From contig CM075938.1 in NCBI GenBank assembly GCA_038030265.1, positions 20,437,009-20,501,008 of the forward strand: 64,000 bases of DNA, read 5' to 3'. The translations under genes and the position numbers were made by a program. Source of the DNA: Corythucha ciliata. Lineage: Eukaryota > Arthropoda > Insecta > Hemiptera > Tingidae. Shown here piece by piece: positions 59,907 through 64,000 of the stretch (within the stretch, counting starts at the first letter, position 1; the number at the start of each line of letters is the position of its first letter). The notes beneath the pieces were generated by a model. That model worked only from the letters and a program-made list of their open reading frames with translations. It ran no database searches and was not told where the DNA came from.

Positions 59907-60517
59907 TTAAGACATGACACGATATCGTGCGTGCATAAACTCAGGTCAATTGCTGACATTGACTGTCGATTCCCTGATCCAATGTACATAGGGGAGCCGT
60001 CGTTGAAGAAAATCAAATTGGAATTTTGTAACGCGCTCATTAAACTCCTACCCTTCGCGCCTGTCCACAGGGAGCCGAAAGCCGTGTGGTGACAGTTGAA
60101 ATCACCGAGCAGTAAAAGTGGTCTGGGAAAGCTAGTGAAGAAATTATTCCAGTCTTGCGTTTAGACATTGTTTGTAGGGCTGTTATAAAGTGAGACGACA
60201 GTGATTTTACGGGAAGTGCTACCTCCGACTTAAATAGAGACGCTTATGTGCATTAGATGGGGAATATGAACTGAGGTAGGCAGTTCTTCATAAGCAATAT
60301 TTTCTTTTAGAAGTATAGCTACTCCTGCGCGTCCATCCGATCGATCTTTTCTAAAAATGTTGAAGCCTTTGTATGTATATTCTTTAGAATGGTTGTACCA
60401 CGTTTCCGAGAGAGCCACTAAGCCAATATTTTGGCTGATAATGAATTGTTCCAAGTCGCTTTTCTTATCAACGACTGACCGAGAGTTCCATTGCAGGATA
60501 TTAAAATTACTATTCAT
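59900..60517 (-). pseudogene. LINE B, APE-type endonuclease domain
   Basis: It starts at ATG 60517 with MNSNFNILQWNSRS, followed by ALSETWYNHS (catalytic Glu) and DGRAGVAILLK. A frameshift near 60230 and an in-frame stop near 60160 interrupt it. Beyond that are LLLGDFNCHHTAFGS (DxN), AIDLSLC and a C-terminal GSDHIL (SDH). All main catalytic motifs are recognisable, though split across frames. Confidence 0.85.
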
Positions 60518-60523
60518 TTTCAA

Positions 60524-60753
60524 GATTTAGTCGGTAAAAGAGCTTGTATTTTGTCTTTGATCAGTGATTTAACGTTCGCGTCTGTTAAGTTTAGATCGTT
60601 CATCTGCCTTAAATCCTGTACGATCACATATTACATCATGTCCATAACTTCTTCTATTTCGGGATTGCTACTGCTCCCCCTTTGTTCTTTGTCTTCTTGA
60701 TTAACCTGTGCACTATTATTATTGATCAATCCCCCTTGAACATTTTTAGGCAT
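60524..60753 (-). pseudogene. LINE B, ORF1 tail
   Basis: An ATG at 60753 opens MPKNVQGGLINNN, continues through an acidic stretch (NPEIEEVMDMM) to a stop, then resumes in another frame (DLRQMNDLNLTDANVKSL) and ends at a TGA four bases before the ORF2 ATG. ORF1 proteins bind element RNA in this class. This one is too short to be complete. Confidence 0.45.
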
Positions 60754-60774
60754 AACGTTATATATAATACATAA

Positions 60775-60850
60775 CTAAAAAAAATAAATATATAAAAATA
60801 ATAATAAAAAAAAATAAAATAAAAAAATAAAAACATATCAAACATATACA
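60775..60850. repeat. AT-rich low-complexity stretch
   Basis: A run of AAAATAAATA-type sequence, almost purely A/T on the plus strand, lies just upstream of LINE B. It could be simple sequence or the tail of another plus-strand insertion. Confidence 0.5.
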
Positions 60851-60934
60851 TAACGTTGAGAGTTTGAAAGTTGCAAATTCAGGGCAATTGCCCGATAACC
60901 TTGAAATTTAAATTCACCAGGGAAATTCGTACGG

Positions 60935-62535
60935 TCCCTGAAAACGTGTGCAGGTGGTTAAAAACGGAAGCATCACGGTAAGAACCCCTTGATTAATTTT
61001 TCTGATTTGAAAATCGTCTCAATTCTTTGGATTCCACGTGCGGAGAAACCCCAAAACTCAAAGGTTGGAGCTTTGCGCAGTAGTTAGAGCTTTGCTGTGG
61101 TCGGACCTTTGTTTTGGTTGGACCTTCAGTGTGTCTGGAGCACTGCTGTGCAAGGGCGTCATCAGCCATTGAGACAGGTGAGGGCAGCTAGGATTTTGTT
61201 GGGGGTTTGGGCTGGTGAAAGGGCAGGCCTATCGAGAGAGGGGGGCTCTGTGTCCGTTATCTCTGGGCCCGGCCTTTCTTGGGGTCCCGGATCTCAGAAG
61301 TAAAGCAACTTAAATTACGCACCGCGGGAGTAAAGGTGTGGTTTATTTTCCAAGAGACAAGTTTATCAGCGCGAGCGCAGCGAGGGCTGTAATGGCTCGA
61401 GAAAATAAAATTATTTACTCCAGAGATATACACTTGTCTTTATGTACAACCGAGCAGGATTTGGAATATTAAACTTTGGAAAACACTAAAAACTTCAATT
61501 GAACAAAAAAACGCCGGCCGGGTTGATATGGAAAGAAAGGTTTCGAGACGACAGAATTTTCGTGCGTCTTATGTTCCTTTCACCTACAAAATCATGGAAT
61601 AATGCTACCAACCAGGAATTAATGTTATTTCGCGGGAATAATGTTATTTCACTCCCACGAGAGTAACTGTGCTGTTCATCGCGAGGTTCTGGTAACCAAA
61701 AGGGTCACTTTATTGCCCGGGCGTAAATTTACTGTGGGTGGAGTGCTAACTGCGGTCAGTGTGGTCAGAGGCATGCCATTGCCAGCGGACCGTTGCTGTG
61801 GTTGGCCTTTGCTGGTGGTTGGAGCTTTGCTGTGGTTCAAGCTTTGCTGTGGCTGAACCTTTTCCGTGGTTGAACCTTTGCTGTGGTTAGACCTTTTCCG
61901 TGGATGATCCTTTGATGTGGTTAGACCTTTTCCGTGGATGAGCCTTTGCCGTGGTTGGAGCTTTGTTGCTGCCCTCCATTGGCCCCCCCTCACTCTTAGT
62001 GACGCCCATGTTGGTGCGTATCGCCAGTGGACGGCTAACGGATCGAGCTGAGTGATGGGACCGACTCTGCTGGGGAGTCCGGGCCAAAAATGGGGTACAG
62101 GCCAGGTAGGCAACGGCCTAGGTTACAACGGCCACATCTTAAGGAGATCGCAGCAGAGTGGTCGCCATCTCCCTATAGGATAAAGTCGCAATAACTGACC
62201 TACCCCATTAATCCCAGGAACATAACACAAACCGGGTTAGAGCTGTTTTTGGTTCTGGTTACACCCTTGCTGTGGTTGGGCCATCTTTATTGCGGTCGAA
62301 GCTTTACCGCGATTTGGACTTTGGAGCTTCATTGTAATTCGGGCCCGTCGGTTGTGTGGCCACAGTGTGCAGAAAATTAGAATGACTCCTGATGAAAACG
62401 TGTGCACCAATAAGGGGCCAAAAACGGTGGTACCACAGTGACAACCCCTTCAACTGTTCGTCTGATCGGAAATCTGTCTCGATTTTTGGGCTAACCGTCG
62501 TATCGCGAAACCTCAAAATGCGCGGTTTTGCCAAC
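60935..62535 (+). repeat. Diverged direct duplication with associated 20-bp minisatellite
   Basis: A segment starting GAAAACGTGTGCA at 60938 (with AAAAACGG, CCCCTTGATTAA, CTGATTTGAAAATC, then CTCAATTCTTTGG) reappears in diverged form at about 62394-62530 (AAAACGTGTGCACC, AAAAACGGTGG, CCCCTTCAACTG, CTGATCGGAAATC). Both copies border runs of GCTGTGGTTGGAGCTTT-like units. The densest run is 61785-61975, with others at 61060-61127 and 62250-62330. Open frames here are translations of the minisatellite. Confidence 0.6.
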
Positions 62536-62539
62536 TGGA

Positions 62540-63690
62540 CAATTTTAAGCTTAATTTGTCAAACTGTTTCGATTTTAGCCGGGTTTATTAGTCCCTCGCT
62601 CATTGCTTTAATCACTCCTGGACAACGTGCAGAAAAGAACAAAATACTTTGGGTTGGAGGAGGTTGAACGCGCAGATTTTTGGGTTCACTAAGTCCAAAA
62701 CTGGGCAGAACTAGCTCCAGGGCATAAGACACCATGCCTTCCCCCCCACTCCTGGGTTGAATTCACTTTATTCGGCACGTTCAATATTTTCGCCAAACAG
62801 TTCACGTCACTTTGTTCAATGTCGTTGTTGTTTTTATTTTTACTTTTCCGTTAGTTTTTCAATACATTTTCATTTTTCGAATATTGAGAGCTCCCTTGCC
62901 ACAGAAACTGTAAGGTGTGGTGTGGTGTGGTCTTGGTAGGAGTGGTAGCAGGACGGGATCACGGGCCTAGCCGACCCGGGATCCGCGCCTGCTCTACTTT
63001 ATAAGTGGTGCCTGCCACCCTCCCCTCTGGATCCGCATCGCGACTATACATATCGACTTCCGACTTATTGAAAGACGACAGGGGTGCATGTATTGGGTGA
63101 GACGCACGCGCTAAGGAATTGGAAGGTTAGCAACGAGTGCTACACCCGAGTGCTATATCCTGCACGGTTGGAGCCAGGGCGTTTTGTTCTGATGGACCTA
63201 ATTGGAAAACGTGAACTGCACTCCGAACGAGAGGTGCCTTGAACAGCAGTCATGACTAGGGCTCAACTGGGGGTTGGAGGGGGACAATATTATCTATATG
63301 AATATGCGTGCTATTTGACAGTGACTTTGGGGACTCGTCCCAAATGTCAAAATTTTCGATTTTGAACAAGAGTAGGTAGTAGTACTGGCAGTTCAGACCC
63401 GAGAGCGCTCATGCGACCAACAATGTTTTTTTAAAACACCATTGTGTTTTAAAAGCTAACACCAGGCCTTCGTCTAACCCTATTCACGCTAATCAACAAC
63501 CGCATCAGAAAACGTTCCCCCCCCCCTCCCACAACCACACCACACTTTGTCATTCTTCGCCTTTTTGACGCTCTCACTCACCATTTTTTTGTTTTTTTTT
63601 TCACCCGTGCAGCACTGATTTCCATCTGCTTCCTGAAGGCTGCGATCTTGAAACTCCCCGTCTCAAAAGAAATTGAGAGGATAAGGGGAG
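62540..63690. other. Intergenic sequence without a recognised gene
   Basis: No recognisable exon or element. There are C runs near 62740-62748 and 63519-63527, and a GTGTGGTGTGGTGTGG microrepeat at about 62914-62930. Confidence 0.4.
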
Positions 63691-63691
63691 G

Positions 63692-63695
<4 letters not shown>

Positions 63696-63725
<30 letters not shown>
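63696..63725. repeat. (AG)15 microsatellite
   Basis: Thirty bases of uninterrupted AG dinucleotide, followed by TGAGTGTGTGTG. Pure enough to be length-variable. Confidence 0.9.
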
Positions 63726-63728
<3 letters not shown>

Positions 63729-64000
63729 GTGTGTGTGACCGTCACATCTGTCTTCCGGTGAGTGGGGGGGAGAGGAACGGTCAAGAAAATAACATCGTTA
63801 TACTGACCTTTAACTCCTCGCCATCGTCACCCCCACAGAGCGTGTGCAGGACACGCTTCAAAAAAGCACAAAAAAGATGGTTAATGGGAAGCTGAGACAC
63901 CCTCGGCTTCCCTGTTTACCGAGATTTTGTGTTAACTAGGACTGGGTTTTTAAGAATTTAAAAGTGACGTTCAAGTTTCTGCAGAGGTATAGCGACGGTG
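63726..64000. other. Right edge, no feature recognised
   Basis: Short unique-looking sequence with no visible gene or repeat. Confidence 0.4.

Larger units (their letters stand above)
57770..60753 (-). mobile_element. Decayed non-LTR retrotransposon B (Jockey/I-like, APE endonuclease + RT + RNase H + zinc knuckle)
   Basis: On the minus strand it runs from a short ORF1 tail through endonuclease, part of the reverse transcriptase, connection, a degenerate RNase H and a C-terminal CCHC-type motif. There are stops, at least three frameshifts, and a large deletion of the first half of the RT. It is distinct in sequence from LINE A. No poly-A tail or target duplication was identified, partly because a miniature element lies just beyond its 3' end. 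Confidence 0.88.

Noticed and set aside
61676..62113. 145-aa open frame with repeated KVQPQQS-like words
   Set aside because: The repeats are the translation of a 20-bp minisatellite, not a protein repeat.

Overview
This is a gene-poor, repeat-rich stretch of animal nuclear DNA, most likely from an arthropod. The one host gene I recognise is cut by the left edge of the window. It is the 5' part of a Snail/Escargot-family C2H2 zinc-finger gene on the minus strand (1-1039, two exons, one 88-bp GT-AG intron). Its N-terminal box NYSHCPLKKRPV is the type found in arthropod Snail and Escargot proteins, and its second finger is very close to that of Drosophila Escargot. The GT-AG intron, LINEs, LTR-element debris, hairpin elements and long mononucleotide runs all fit a mid- to large-sized invertebrate genome. 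I cannot name the species; a crustacean or another non-dipteran arthropod is possible.

Layout: 1-1270 holds the Snail-family gene and a candidate core promoter. From about 1.3 to 39 kb I see no further protein-coding gene. That span holds tRNA-like fragments (5.75 kb), a hairpin (9.7 kb), an inverted-repeat element (9.9-10.2 kb), several arrays of degenerate units of about 30 bp (6.7, 11.1, 21, 22.2, 29.7, 31.2, 36.3 and 37.2 kb), a direct 1.75-kb duplication (25.86-27.60 and 28.00-29.74 kb), a 513-bp foldback element flanked by TTA (36.6-37.1 kb) and a 99-bp hairpin (37.5 kb).

From 39.1 to 40.3 kb lies the decayed integrase end of a Ty3/Gypsy element, with a polypurine tract and the start of a 3' LTR. 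A foldback sequence follows, then more of the 30-bp arrays up to 43.7 kb. At 49.7-51.9 kb and 57.7-60.8 kb there are two decayed non-LTR retrotransposons on the minus strand, with endonuclease, reverse transcriptase and RNase H pieces. Both lack the first half of the reverse transcriptase. Between them are a TTAA-flanked foldback element (52.67-53.07 kb) and, just downstream of the second LINE, a 135-bp miniature element flanked by TATAA. The right end carries a minisatellite/duplication cluster (60.9-62.5 kb) and an (AG)15 microsatellite.

Nothing here works together as a new multi-gene system. The main message is architectural: a developmental regulator beside a desert built from related 30-bp degenerate arrays, into which short hairpin elements are repeatedly nested. 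All element classifications come from reading motifs and repeats by eye, with no database search.
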